DNA from: Wolfiporia cocos
Lineage: Eukaryota; Basidiomycota; Agaricomycetes; Polyporales; Phaeolaceae
DNA length: 64,000 bases
Assembly (NCBI GenBank): GCA_029448655.1
Contig: JACCLO010000007.1
Location: 186,001-250,000, forward strand
Direction of reading: 5' to 3'
Position 1 is the first letter of the stretch. Each line of letters opens with the position of its first letter. Below the pieces are notes generated by a model. It was not told where the DNA came from, searched no databases, and worked only from the letters and a program-made list of their open reading frames with translations. Shown here in pieces: positions 23,048-34,979 of the stretch. Position numbers and translations under genes: made by a program.

Positions 23048-25938
23048 TTTGTTTTCGTTTCGGTTTGACAAACGCAGAGACCGGGGAGAGCGATGGAGTG
23101 GAGGCAAGAAGCACGCCGTCAGTTCCCGATGCGGAAAATGCTTCGTGCGTGCTCGCACTCACGTGATACGCGTCGCAGGCAAGAGGCTCGGACAACGATT
23201 CGGACAACGAGGAGTGCTTGTCGGGGGGAACGAGGAGACTACCTGCAGTATGCACGGTCGATCAGACACGCCGCGCTTATATGCTACGAGCGTGCGCGCC
23301 CGGGACGCAGTCCCCCAAGTACACTATCATAAGCGTGGTGATTTGTTCGCCCCGGACTCGGAAGTGGTTCAGATCTGGGCGACCGCACGGCATAACCTTG
23401 GTCTTGATTGCACTGATACTGGCTTGAGAGGCCTGTGACAGGAGATTCCCCGCCGGCACGGCCATGGATCATGTCACGGAGAGATGGTGAGCGCCGTGTC
23501 TGACCCCCGACAAACAGGGTGGCTTCGCGCTTGCACAGTGTCAGCGGCCTAGGTCTGCCAGTCTGAATCCGGTGAGCTCAGAGTCGCCCTCGAGCATGAC
23601 AGCGGACGCAGACATAGCGCGTACCGCGCACACGTGCCGCGCTTCGCGGCATTGAGAGGAGTTGGTCGACTGCATCTCAAGATCCGCTGCAGATTCGAGC
23701 TCGGCGACTGCGACTAGCGGCTTGCTTCACGCCTGCGCGCGGCACTACGGCATCTCGAGCTCGAGGGGCCTAGGCCGCGTCGCGGAGGATATTTCTGCAT
23801 CCTGCGCGCCGTCGTCGAGGCTCGAGAACAGGTAGCGAATGGTCAATCGGGAGCCGCCTTTGTGCGGAGCGCGGCATGGCGGCCAATGGAGTCGGCTTGT
23901 GCGGCATGGATTCAGAATGAACGGCGTGCGGGCAAAAATTGTAACTGACACAGACTACCGACCCGACGCGCGGATTGCGATAGATAACGCGCCAAGTGTA
24001 GGGCCGTCTCGCCTCTCAGAAAACGGCACTCATTGTGATCGGCGCGGGACGATTGTGGGAGATCCTTATACAGTGCAGGGATGGAAGCGCCACGGCATTG
24101 ACGTTACGATAGCACAGCGTCATGGACACGATAGCCACAGCGGAGCAAATACAAGTCGTAGATAGTCTGCCGAAGCATAGAAGTCGATGTAAGAATCAGG
24201 CTATCGCAAGCCAATCAGGACGGCACGCAGGCTCCGAGCGGCGAGCCTCGTTGACGCTAGTCGGGGCCAGACGCGTCGATTCCGCAGCAGCGCGCCCAGG
24301 GATAGGGAGGTGGCCAAGTTCGAGAATCAAGACGAGCGCGACGGCCACGGCACCTTGCCAGACGCGGCCGCATGCAGCTTGCGGCAGGGAGCAGGGACAG
24401 CCGCAATAAGATGCGCGAGTGCACCCGGTGACCTCGTTCTGAATGGCGGCGGTAGCTTGCAGCGTCAACGCCGGAGGCCAAGATGGAGCACGGACTGTGC
24501 TCTTGTCAGTTATGCTCGCGGCCGTCCGATCGCGGGGCGTGACCCAACGAAGTCAGTGCGCGGGCGAGCGGACCGGGAGACTCAGGGTTGCAGGAATAGC
24601 GCAACGAGTGGCCAGATGACCTGCAGCTGAAACACTTGGAACGCACCATAACTGATGGAGAAGGCTGGCGTCGTGCCGCCGAGACCATGCAGTGAAAACG
24701 AAGAGCCCGTCGCTAACGAGACACGCGTTACCTTCGACGCGGGGCACATGACCGCGTCACGACGCGTCGCGCTCACAGCACAATTCAATTGCTGCTGCCC
24801 GTCAAGCAATCAATCGAGCACCTTCGCGGGTATCGTCTATGAGTCGCCGTGTAAGCCTGGACGTTTCGAGTGTGTTACGCACATTGTTTACGCTCGCGAA
24901 CGGCCGGGTCGAGACTTTCTAGTGTCGCACCCTGGCCGGATCGAATTGAGTGCTGAATGGGTCCGTTTACGACATACCTGCGAGGAGCCGCACGGCTTGT
25001 GATACCACTTCCACGGGCATGAGACTAAATACATGCGCAGCGAGCCAAATGAGCTGCCGTTCTCGGAACGAGCGATGCGAGAGTGCGTCGCGGAGCTGGG
25101 CTCGCGAATCTCGGCACATGGGCGTTATTATATGAGCTTCGGAGCTCGCGCTCATCACGGCGCTCACATTCCCCGCTTCGTTCTTGCGTCGAGAAGGCGC
25201 AGCGGCTCGCGGCAGGCATTGTTATCAGCTGCGCAGTGGTAAAACGCGGCCGATACACTCGAGTGCTCGGCTCTGAATTTGTAGTGAGCGGCAGCATGCC
25301 GTCCATACGGCTCAAATTCATACGGCGGTGCTTGCCATGACGTACGGGGAGAGCCTGTACGGGAGAAGCCTGCCTCAGTGGTTCACGGAGGCCCTGCCCT
25401 GGCCAGGATGACAACCTCCTGGCTGATAACTCACCGATGATGTGTGGCATCTCAAAGACGTACACATTGTGTATAGACCGACAATCTCGCTGCATCGCCT
25501 TCAAACTGGACGCACACACCCTCCACCGCTCATCTTGGCTCTCGTTCTAGCAATCAAGCCACGCATCTGTAGCTCCTCGATTGCGCCCGATGAGAGAAGA
25601 ACGCCCTCGGTGAAAATGATATCAGCACGTTGTTGCCGTGCGGCTGGCTGCGTGATGCATGCCTCGTTTTAGCACAAATATCCCAAGGATCGTCCCCGCT
25701 GTATAGGGACGGGTGGAAACGTATTGGCAGAAGCTACGGAAGTTGGGCAGTAGAGTTAGACTCATGAGTGGGTTGCTCATCATATTGCATGGCGAGACTA
25801 TCGGGACTCAGCTTTCAAGATTAAGAGTATTTGCTCTACACGATACAGCACATGATAAGCTATCCAAAGACGAGAACGTGAGCGACAACGGAAAGCATAC
25901 GAAACTCAGCCACCCACCACAAAACGTTCGGTGCTCAG
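23048..25938. other. Long intergenic stretch, no confident gene
   Basis: It lies between the start of the cyclophilin gene and the stop of NSE3. Several minus-strand frames have protein-like patches: one near 24590-24700 ends in a hydrophobic stretch (VFQLQVIWPLVALFLQP), one near 24300-24390 contains GAVAVALVLILELGHLP, and one near 25540-25630 reads DIIFTEGVLLSSGAIEELQM. These could be exons of a decayed membrane or oxidoreductase gene, but no joining model gave a recognisable family. The rest shows nothing. Confidence 0.45.
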
Positions 25939-27387
25939 TCACACAAGATACTGCAACGCCGCCCCCGCCGCTGCCCGCTCGATCCCCTTCATGACCGCAT
26001 CGAACTGCCGCTTCCTCCCCTCTTCGCGCCTCCTCGCGCCGGCGGCCCCCTCCTCGTCGCTCCCCGCCTCTCCGCCCGCGCCCACATTGACCATGAACTC
26101 CGCCACGAACTGCGCGACGCTCTGCTCGCCCACTTCGCTCGCGGCGCGCAGCCCCCAGCGCCACTCCACCGCATTCGCGCCGTCCTCGCCCGTTGCCTGG
26201 GAGTGCGCGGCAGGGCGTCCGCGGCCGCGTTTGTTAGAAGCGGAGGATCCCCCGTGCGCCTTCTCGAGATATCCCTGTCGCACAAGCGAGGCAAGGTAGC
26301 TGTCGAGCGTGAGGGATTGGGCGGAAGTAGTGCGGCTCGTCAGGGGAAGCGGGGAGTTGGGGCCAACGGAGAGGTGCTTGAGGTGGGTTCGCAGGTCACC
26401 TTTAGGGTAGCAATGCCGGCGTCAGCAACAGTTGGAGACGGGACAGAGCTCAGGGCCCTACTGTCGCGCATGGTCCTTCCGTCGACGAGTATCAGCGCAA
26501 GGATCGTGTACAGCAGCCCGACGGAGCCCACTTCGTCTGCTTGAGACCATCCGAGGATGCACCCACTCACACCGGGGCCGGTGTCCTCGCCGTGGTCGGA
26601 CGTGTGATGGGTCTCGGCGAACTGCACCAGATCGGCCTTTTCAATCTGGAGGATCTCCGGGTCGGGCGTGCTGGCAATTGAGATAATCTTCGGGTGCAGG
26701 ATGGAGCGGAGGATGTACGACTTCGTTCCAGTCGGGGTAGCTGGACATGGCGTATAGGACGAGAGCGTATAGCGTTGAGTTCCAGTAGAATGGCAGGAAG
26801 GAGGTTTGCCTACCTCGCTTCTTCCCATTCGTGCCCTTCAGGAGCTCGGCATCTTGGTCATCCAAGTTGTCACCCGCGGCGCGCTGCAGCTCGACAAGCT
26901 CCATTCCAAAAGTCTTGTGAAGAATTTCCTGCCCGCGTTGCATCACAGCATTGAATTGGAGAGTGCTTGACCCGAGGACTACAAGCATGTCAGATAGAGT
27001 GCGCGTTCATTTTAATAAGACGATAGTACACACTTTTCTTCGAGATTTCATCTCGTCTAAGGGGGACGCGTCTGTTCTCCGTAAAAAGCGCCAGACGGAC
27101 GAGCTCGTTTGCCTTCCTTTCCAGCTCCTGAGCACCGCACCCAAGACATCAACACGCGTATATGACGAGAGAAGAACATCACGTACTGTCTGCCCTTCGC
27201 CGCCATCCACCTCCTCATCATTATCGCCACCACTCATTTCTCTAGCTTCTTCCTCCCCTTCGTCTTCTTCTTCGACCTGCCTGCGCCCCCCGCGTTGTGG
27301 CCGTGATTGCGGCTGCGACTGGCTTGCGCGGGGCGGCCGCTGAGATTGTGAGATCCTACGCTCTGGCCGCGCTCCTGAACGAGGCAT
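25939..27387 (-). CDS. NSE3: MAGE-domain protein, SMC5/6 complex subunit Nse3
   Basis: Nse3 binds the RING protein Nse1 and DNA within the SMC5/6 complex for DNA repair in the nucleus. Five exons: 27387-27187, 27127-27034, 26978-26814, 26740-26462 and 26399-25939, in frame for 399 residues. An Arg/Glu-rich disordered start (residues 1-65) is followed by the MAGE homology domain: NELVRLALFTENRRVPLRR, KSYILRSILHPKII, GSVGLLYTILALILVDGRTM and SLVRQGYLEK. Near the C terminus VEWRWGLRAASEVGEQSVAQ is the typical WRWGPRA-like motif of fungal Nse3. The domain is interrupted by small introns of 51-73 bp. The N-terminal ATG was chosen because the next in-frame Met would cut the disordered region only; it is less certain than the domain. 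Confidence 0.9.
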
Positions 27388-27641
27388 GGTGTAAAGTCGG
27401 AGTACTTTATTGCTAGTGATCGTCCTGAGTAAAGGCGCGGCGAGACAGACGCGGTCAAACGCGTGCCACCGACGCGTCGACCCGCGTCTCATATTCACAC
27501 GGTCTTTGCCGACGACGCGGTCAGACATGTTACAAAGTAGCTTTACAAAGTAGCATTGTTCACCACAGCATTTCTACAATACAGACACAACGTGGCACAT
27601 GTTCCATGACATCCAGCGCAAGAGAGATTGCATACACGAGC
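27388..27641. other. Gap between NSE3 start and SHP1 stop
   Basis: About 250 bases that must hold the NSE3 promoter and the SHP1 3' end, both genes being on the minus strand. ACAAAGTAGC occurs twice (about 27532-27554). No further element is recognised. Confidence 0.5.
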
Positions 27642-29152
27642 TCATACCCACCGCTGCACGACGACGCTGTTGACCAGTCCAGCGTCCTTGATTGTTTGAG
27701 TGTCGTCCTCGAGCGTGCGATTTGGGAACGTTGTCATGATCACGTATGGACGCGTGTTGTTTTCCGGACGAGACCTGCGAAAGTAGTCAGCCACAGAACC
27801 GCCAAACATACAAAGCACACGTACGCGTTTATGAAATTCCGGATATCGCGCACTGTATGCGTCAGGTTCATGCGACATACCAAGCTGGCGAAGCCGTCAG
27901 TCAACCAACAATTGCGATAAACAGTGAAGACTCACCGAGTCCCATCCGCTAACCGGATCTGCACACTCGTCGCCGGCAACGTCTGGTCTACCTCGAACCT
28001 CGTCTGGATGCTCTCAGCGCTCCTTCCAGGCGAGGTAACACTCGAGCTCGACGCAGCGGGAGGGAACGAGCCCGGCATGCCGGCGCTGCTGCTGCTCGCG
28101 CCCGAGAACGAGGGCACAGGCGAGCCGAGCCGATGACCAGTGCCCGAGAAGGCCTGTGCGCTGCGCGCCTTGGGGGAGGGGACGTAGTCTTCCTGCAACC
28201 GCTTCACGACACGCAGCTCGACAGGCTGGCCCGGAAGGACATTCAGGATGTGGGGTGGCGCGCGGCTGCGCGTTTCCAGTATGAGATTGCGAACGATCAT
28301 GGGCGAGGAGAGAAAGGCATACCCCGTATTCAGCTCCTGCAGGATTTGCGCATTGGCAGGATCGTCGTATCTCATAAGCTCACCATCCTCGACGCTGAAT
28401 CCATCGCGCCAAAACGTGAGGTGGCGGATCGCAGTCTCCTCTTCGGGCTCCGCTGGAAGGTGGTCAGGATCACTGAGCTCTACGCGAAGCAATCGAGGTA
28501 CCTGGCGCGGCGTTAGGGTCAGGTATAAATTGACTTTCGACCTCATCACTCCCGAGGGTGTGCCCACCGCCGGCGAACGCAGTGCTGTGAGCCGTCTGCA
28601 GCTCCTGGGGCTGGACAGTTCCGCCTCTGTGGCAACGACCGCATCAGCATGTGCCCCGCCAGTGTCGCGACAAGCATCTACCCACTCTGCAGCCCTGCGC
28701 AGAAGATCCCTCACCAAGCTTCCCCCAGGCGTCGATCCCGGTCTATTGGGGTTCTGCACCGAGATCCCACTGGCAAGCAGATCAGACCTCGATCATCCGC
28801 ACAAAGAAGTCTGGAACGCGGCGCACCTCCGTTCCCCTCCAGCAAACCAGCTCTCCGCCTCGCGGTGCTCGGGCTCGCTCCCCTCATCGTCGTCCGAATC
28901 GTGCGCATGTCCGTGCCCTCCGCCGGACCCTCCACCCATCGATGGCGCGGGGTCGCTGTTGGTCGTGTCGCGCAGAGTTGCAATCCGCGGGCCTGATGAG
29001 TTGCTCCTGCTACTGCGCGTTCCGAAGGAAGTCAGCTTTAGCGGAACGGGGACACTGCAGCACGCGCGAACGTACTTGGATGCAGAGGACGAGGAGCTCG
29101 TGTCTCCAAGACGGCCGATTCTGGGGCCTGTACGCTTCCATGGCTGCGACAT
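27642..29152 (-). CDS. SHP1: Cdc48/p97 cofactor with SEP and UBX domains (Shp1/p47)
   Basis: Adaptor that recruits Cdc48 to ubiquitinated proteins and membranes. Eight exons: 29152-29076, 29012-28827, 28769-28686, 28626-28502, 28452-28323, 28265-27936, 27884-27825 and 27774-27642, in frame for 374 residues. Order of parts: [11 protein letters not shown] and an acidic Gly/His linker, [34 protein letters not shown], then the SEP domain ([20 protein letters not shown] to [13 protein letters not shown]), a Ser/Pro-rich linker, and the UBX domain ([42 protein letters not shown]). [13 protein letters not shown] lies in a different frame from its neighbours and is recovered only with introns at 28627-28685 and 28453-28501. 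The UBA domain usual at the N terminus is not seen. Confidence 0.93.
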
Positions 29153-29285
29153 GATGTGTGACGGTGTGCAAGAGTGAGTTGTCTGAGCGTGGACGATGTC
29201 AGTGAGCGGACGCAGACGAGCGGACACAGACGACGCGTCCTCAGTTGCGTGACCGAGGGCGTCACATCCCATGTGGGCTCAAATT

Positions 29286-32099
29286 GGTGCCCTACTCCAT
29301 ATCTTCTTCGTCAACATGCCATTCTCTATGTCGGAATATTGCAACTTTGCAGAACGTGTCGACCCCAACGAAAACTCTTATGATGGCTCTTTAGCTAGAC
29401 TCTATGAGATCGCCTGGCATGGAGACCCCAGCAAACTCTTCAATTCTCTCACCATCGTACGCGATGCTCAGTCTGAATCAGTTGAACTTCCAAGAAATCC
29501 CGTTGTGCTTCACTGGGACACAAATTTAGCTTCCGCTGTGACGGTGCTTCAGATCAACGGACTGTCGTCGATCCTTGTTAGGGATGAATATCCGAACATG
29601 CTACGGGACATCATCGACGATGCCGTGCTGGGCAAAAAGATGGGAACGAGCAACAGCAATCACAGCGATGTCGATGAAGATATCAATAACGATGAAGGTA
29701 GCAATACCGGCGAGGGTAACGGAGCTATGGACGTTGATGTGGATGCTCAGCCATTCCATAATCCCTTCGATAACTTGCCACAAGGCGGATACGATGCGGC
29801 TTGTGCAATTGTGATTGGCAGTCCCGGTATCGGTGATAATGCCTATTATCCGAATCTTTTCGCTGTATGCTTACTATATCTTCAGGAAAGAGCGTCTTTC
29901 TGATCTATGTCCTTGTCCTCCGCCTGCTCGCTGGCCTAACCACCATCTTCCAGCGGCGCGCCAATGAACTCTATGTCTTGAACGACGAAGGAGTCTTCAG
30001 AGTCACTGATCTTGCCCTTACAAGTAGTCATCTGCACCTTTACGTCTCCAATGGAACATGGTGCTTGGTTGATTCCAATCAAGGCTTGACGGGCGTACCT
30101 GAAGATGTCGTTGAACTGCGTTCCGCTATTAAGGGTTTCATACTGCAGGCGGCGTCTCCGTGCGCCGAGCGCATTCATTGGACGAACAAAGTCAGATCGC
30201 GAGTACCGAGGTTCTGGATGGCGCGTTGGTCCCTTGGGGAGCTCATCATTGGGTATGTCGTCCTCGCCATTTTTTTCTATGCGAGCAGCGAACGATCGTT
30301 GTGACAGCCGGGATCTTCAATACTGGGAAACTCCTCAGCAGAAGCCATCCGAGTCACAGCTCGCGAGATTTGCTATATGCTTTGGCACATCTGCTCGTCA
30401 AGCGTATTCCTGTGTGGCAAACCCAGCCGAGTACAAAGATTGACTCTACGGCAAGATCGAAACTCTGAATCGGCGTACCCTGCCCGATTTGCTCAACCAT
30501 TATTCTGCTAGAGTGATGGACGACACATTATCTCATGACATCTTTGTGGCCACTCCATCCCCTTGTGATCGAACTAAGTTCGACCTGCAGATAGCCACCG
30601 ACCACCTGTGTAGGAAAGTATTGAAACAGCTCAACCGTACCGATTCGCAAGCCGCCGATATGCTATATCAGCTCTTCGCTGGCGATCCTGACACCAGGGC
30701 TAGCGCCGGCTACCTCTTGGAACGAGCATTCCTTGTCGAGTTCCCCAAAGGCGGTGAGTGGCCCATAACCGCCATGACCAGAGCCCGCGATCGGGAAAGA
30801 CAGGCACCCATTGGCGGTCTCATGCCACCAAAAGCAAACCTCTCCACAAGTATCTTCGCTTGGGCTATCAATGCTGCATCGTGGCTATAGCAAACGATCA
30901 AATCGATACACCAGTCAAGGCATTCAACCGTCTGGATCGCTGTGAATTCTCACTCGGGGAACCTCTGACATTGAAGGAGAGATTCTACATCCCTCGGTCT
31001 CGGCCTCAGCTATCATTCGATGGGTTTGTTTACGAAGCTGTTCCTCAACGTGCGACCATCTTCCAGGTAACTGCCAGCAACCAGCACCCGATCTCTACAA
31101 AGGGTCTGGACTGGCTGCACGATTGCGGCGCGAAGTCTCTCTGGCTCGTCATCGTCACACCTCCCTTGAGCAGCGGCGTTGTGAAGGATATCTGGGTTGC
31201 CAGCTCCCCTATGGACAAAATAGACAAGGTTTATCATCTCGTGCTACCCAACCTGAAGTGTACTGTGACAGAGTTGGAAAGAGCCTTTGGCGTGCCTACC
31301 TCGACCGCAGGTGGAAGAGTGGCAGCGGCAGGGCCCTCCACTCAGCCGAGAGATACTCTACCTCACAAGAGCAAAAGCGAGAAGGAGAAACAGAAGGCTC
31401 CTATGTTGCAACCCATGCAAAGCGCGCGCAAAAAGGGCGATGCCTCCGATGCTGCTCTCACTCCTGCGCCCAACCCCTCACCCGCACTCAAGCCCGCATC
31501 TATCCCTAGCCTGACGAAACAAAAACCCAAAGATCGCAAAGGGGAGCCTGTCACGTCCTCGTCTAAATCAACTACTCCCGCCGCCATACTTCGCGCGCAG
31601 TCATCACAACAACCGTCGGATAAGGACCGGGCTCCGAGGAAGGTGACAAAGAGGAAGCGCAAACGTGCCAAACGTCCCACCGCCGGCAATGAGGCGCGCC
31701 CTGCAAGCCCTCCAAATGCGCCGGCTGCGAAGAAATTGAAAACGAGCAAGGTAAGGGAGCGTGAGGCGGCGGAACCGACATAGAAAGGAGAATGGGGTGT
31801 TGTACCCAAATCGGACACCGCGCCACCAGCGGAGAAGGAGAAGAGCAAAGGAATGGGAGCGGACAGGGAGGGAGGGAAAAAAAGAAGAACAAGAAATGGG
31901 CTGCTGGATCCATGCAGCCTGCATTTACTCCTGCCTTGTATGATGTGTCGAGCGCGCCGCTGCTGACGGGTTGCCGCTTCACAAGGAGAACAGAAGGAAG
32001 GGCACAGTGCCAGTGGTAGCGAAGACGGGGACCAAGGGGAGATGGAGCAAGACGAGCACGGCCAAGGCGCAGAAGCGCAAGGAGCATGCATCGACCTAG
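29286..32099 (+). pseudogene. Crinkler/RHS-like P-loop gene, broken copy A
   Basis: Resembles the expanded basidiomycete family of Crinkler/RHS-type proteins, in which a P-loop NTPase is coupled to a nuclease-like region; some relatives act as effectors. Exon 1 (ATG at 29311 or 29328, to 29832) and exon 2 (from 29886) meet inside the Walker A motif: intron 29833-29885, 53 bp. Then come FLIYVLVLRLLAGLTTIF and WSLGELIIG. Breaks seen: an unexplained frame change near 30240-30300 shared with copy B; a stop TGA at 30441-30443 where copy B has CGA; and one base missing after 30780 relative to copy B, which moves the last part to another frame. The C-terminal tail (about 31290-31780, probably spliced on to 32099) is Lys/Pro/Ser-rich with KRKRKRAKR, a likely nuclear signal absent from copy B. 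Confidence 0.75.
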
Positions 32100-32177
32100 T
32101 GTATATTCTAGGAGAGCGCAATCAACAAATCCATATTCCTCCGCAAAAAGCAATCATATCATGATATTCTGCCATTT

Positions 32178-32429
32178 TTACTTTGAAGGGCATTGCGAGC
32201 TAGCCAGCTCAGTGAGGCTATCATCAATCTCGTCAAGTTGGACGTCCTCCTTGCGTCGCGATTGACCAGCCAGACCTACGCTTGCAGGCGTTCTTACCTG
32301 CTGCTCTCGCGCCCAGTTAGCCATCGACTCTGGCATTGCCAGGAGAGTAGGAGTATACAAAGCTGTTCGAGCAGTCAATTGACCAAGTGGCATTCGTGGC
32401 ACAGGTACAGGCAGAAGCCGATGTGGCAA
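32178..32429 (-). CDS. Short unknown protein fragment
   Basis: A 83-residue frame on the minus strand with protein-like stretches (QLTARTALYTPTLLAMPES, then DVQLDEIDDSLTELASSQ). A GTAAG donor-like site lies after EQQ at about 32297. It may be the last exon of a decayed gene or mobile element. I do not recognise it, and the flanks show no upstream exons. Confidence 0.25.
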   Translation of the reverse strand: MPHRLLPVPVPRMPLGQLTARTALYTPTLLAMPESMANWAREQQVRTPASVGLAGQSRRKEDVQLDEIDDSLTELASSQCPSK

Positions 32430-32703
32430 GCCGATGTGGCATTGGAGGAGGACCGTGATAACAACGAGGAAGTTTTATGTAAGCGCCGGAGGAATATGAA
32501 TTTGTTACTATTTGTTGTAAACCCTATATTACGCGCGGGCAGTAAAACATACACGCAAGATTTCTAGGCGGGGTTACCCATAGCCATCCCCAACTACGTA
32601 TACCTCCGGTAGCGGGAATCGTGTTTGCACACGTGACAAACACGCTTGTGGCGATCCAGCGTAACGACCACTGGCAGAAGAGGGCCGAGGCAGAGAGCTA
32701 GCT

Positions 32704-33857
32704 GTTGGAAGTCGACGCGCTCGGCGCGCGATGGTGCGATCGGAGTCGCGCATCGATCGGAGTCAATAGCTGTAAGCCTATTGCATACGACAACCTCATC
32801 AAGACGCGACATACGTCATTCGTTACGCACCAAACAACCACACGCTGACACCGCTCATCCTCTTATGGTTGCACGATGCCCTTTTCCGGACTATGTGACA
32901 TGTTTTCCTCTATTTGCTTGTCTGTCAGTTTACGATACTTAAGGCGACGATGGCGCCACATCGAGGAGCAGATCTCCTGTTCCCGCACCACCACCTCATA
33001 GCGTTCTCACACCCATATTGTCCTACCTTATTGCTTCAATTACTTATTTTCCTTTCACGTTATTCACATGCGTGTACACTCAAAATCACAGGATTCTCTT
33101 GTTCTGTTTTCCGTGTGCCATCCATTGTGTCCCTGCCAAGAGGTAGGTGTCTTTCAGTAGCACACCAAGGTGGAAATGGCAGGCATGGCAGGAGTCGGGG
33201 GGCCAATAATTATCACGTGCTGGTGTGGACCCAATACAAGCTTCCAGCCGTAATGCAATAACCATTGCGCCAATGCCAACTCTGTTGGCATCGGTGGGTC
33301 TCAGTACTTACAGAAATTCATGACACGACATGTTTTTCTTGATCGTGCCAATCAATAAGGAAACTGCCATTTTCAGTATGTGGCTGCAGCATGCCGCAAC
33401 CTGCTGGCCAAGTCTCCCAGCTCCATTATGGTCTGTCGACATATCAGTGCAGGTCTTAAGGCTCACGCACTAAGGCTATGGGAATCTGGATGGAATGATA
33501 TCTGTGATGCTCTGTGGATATCCTGCTCTAGTAACATACACTGCAGAAGTTAGCTAGAGGTCTCTCACGTGGTATTGGTGCTCTAGCCACATACCCTAAC
33601 TCGTAGCTTCCTCATTGGTTGGCACAATTGAGAAAAACGCATCGTGTCATGAATTTCCGAAATAGCTGTAAGCTATTACAGCACATGGTCGTGACAATAA
33701 TTGAAGTAGTATGGGCAGATGAGTCACCATTAGCATAAAAAGGGACAGATTGTACATATCTAAGCCATGTGTTTGTAACCTATCTGGATGAAGTCCCTGG
33801 AGTCCAAAAGGGAGCATGTAGCCTCATGAGCAGGCACCTTCCTGTAAATTTCGACAC
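32704..33857. repeat. Dispersed repeat, decayed and interrupted copy
   Basis: Matches the contiguous copy at 2950-3215 in three pieces: 32704-32769, 33160-33211 and 33703-33857. The first interruption (about 32770-33158) is flanked by CAATAG and CAGTAG. The second is the 483-bp insertion listed separately. Compared with the copy at 2950-3215, most differences are C-to-T or G-to-A, often at former CG sites. Confidence 0.8.
33212..33694. mobile_element. 483-bp insertion with 8-bp target duplication (hAT-like MITE)
   Basis: CAATAATT stands at 33204-33211 and again at 33695-33702. The undisrupted repeat copy around 3058-3080 aligns without a gap across the site once one CAATAATT and the 483 bases are removed, so this is a genuine insertion. 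An 8-bp duplication is typical of hAT elements. The ends share only TCACG as an inverted repeat, and no transposase is encoded, so it would be a non-autonomous element. Family assignment rests on duplication length alone. Confidence 0.75.
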
Positions 33858-34375
33858 TAGCTTATAGCATCACATTGCAAGGCATATAGTTCAGGGTCTC
33901 GCAGGTGCTTCCAAGAATGCAGTCTGAATAGGAAGGTGAAAGATCAAGCAGGATGTTACTGAAGAAGTGAACTTGCCTTTCCTAGTTTCTGGATGATCAA
34001 TCGATCAATGTTGACATTCAGACATACCATTATCCAAGTGATATAGAAAGAGATGCTACTAGTGCAGGAAAACTCATTTTCACACTCTACAGTCCACTGG
34101 GAGTCTCAGTACAGCACTTATACACTCAACACTGTCACTGAATGATCTGGACTCCAGATGGGCCAATACATTGAATGTGGCATACATGCTATGGTGCCAG
34201 CACCCTAGTCACCACTACTTTTGTACAGTGGCCAAATCCTTGGGTCAATTTTGCATTAACCCCAATGCAAGGTTTATATAGGCACCGGTACTTTCTGTGC
34301 CCTGATACCGAACACTTTGGGTATGGCACAGCCCAGAGATGCAAGATTTGAATGCTTGTAGTGATATAGATACAG

Positions 34376-34915
34376 TGTTACAATCCGTACACGATTATTT
34401 GGATATCTTTGACGCCTCACTGGAGAAGAGGACTTAGCATTCAACCACAGTATCACATGATTATTTCTAGGGTCCCCTGTTCAACCAGTGACCCCTGTTT
34501 CATGTACAACAGCCCTATGCCCATGGTCTCACAGCGTATCAGGTTCTAGTTGATATCTCGTGTCTAACCACGAAGTTTCTGTGTTTTAGCCACTGTTGCG
34601 CCCAACCGTAACGTTTCAGCTTAGTTATCGTAGCGTACTAGCCTTATGGACTTAGTGGTAGCAGTACTAAGGACACTATGACCCCGATTACAGAATCGTA
34701 GTATAAAAACCCTGCTGTAAATACTGGTCGAGTTCCTCAGCTCGACCTTGTTGAATTACAAGGATCTTATACTCGTTCTCAAAGGCTTGAGCAATTAAGC
34801 CTGCAGCTAGTATATCGACGCTCGACTCTTCTGAGTCCGACGAGTAGTGCGCTACTCGATACGCTGAGTAACTCGACTTAGTTATTTCAACTGAACGGAT
34901 ATTCGATCTGTAACA
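34376..34915 (+). mobile_element. Solo LTR, family A, 540 bp
   Basis: Begins TGTTACAATCC and ends TCTGTAACA. It is flanked by the 5-bp target duplication TACAG (34371-34375 and 34916-34920). It aligns with 42621-43162 in the same orientation and with 38312-38834 in reverse. A TATAAAAA promoter-like box occurs near 34702. No internal retrotransposon sequence adjoins it, so it is the product of LTR-LTR recombination. Confidence 0.9.
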
Positions 34916-34979
34916 TACAGGGCAGGTACAATATTAATGTATCTCCACCAGTTCACTACATTCCATGCTTGAATAAAAC

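Noticed and set aside
24196..25519. Minus-strand frames with hydrophobic stretches
   Set aside because: No joined model produced a recognisable protein, and splice sites were not consistent, so no gene was called.
6193..27387. A functional cluster of SMC-complex genes (SMC2 and NSE3)
   Set aside because: They are 16 kb apart with unrelated genes between, and fungal genes are not organised in such operons; most likely chance.
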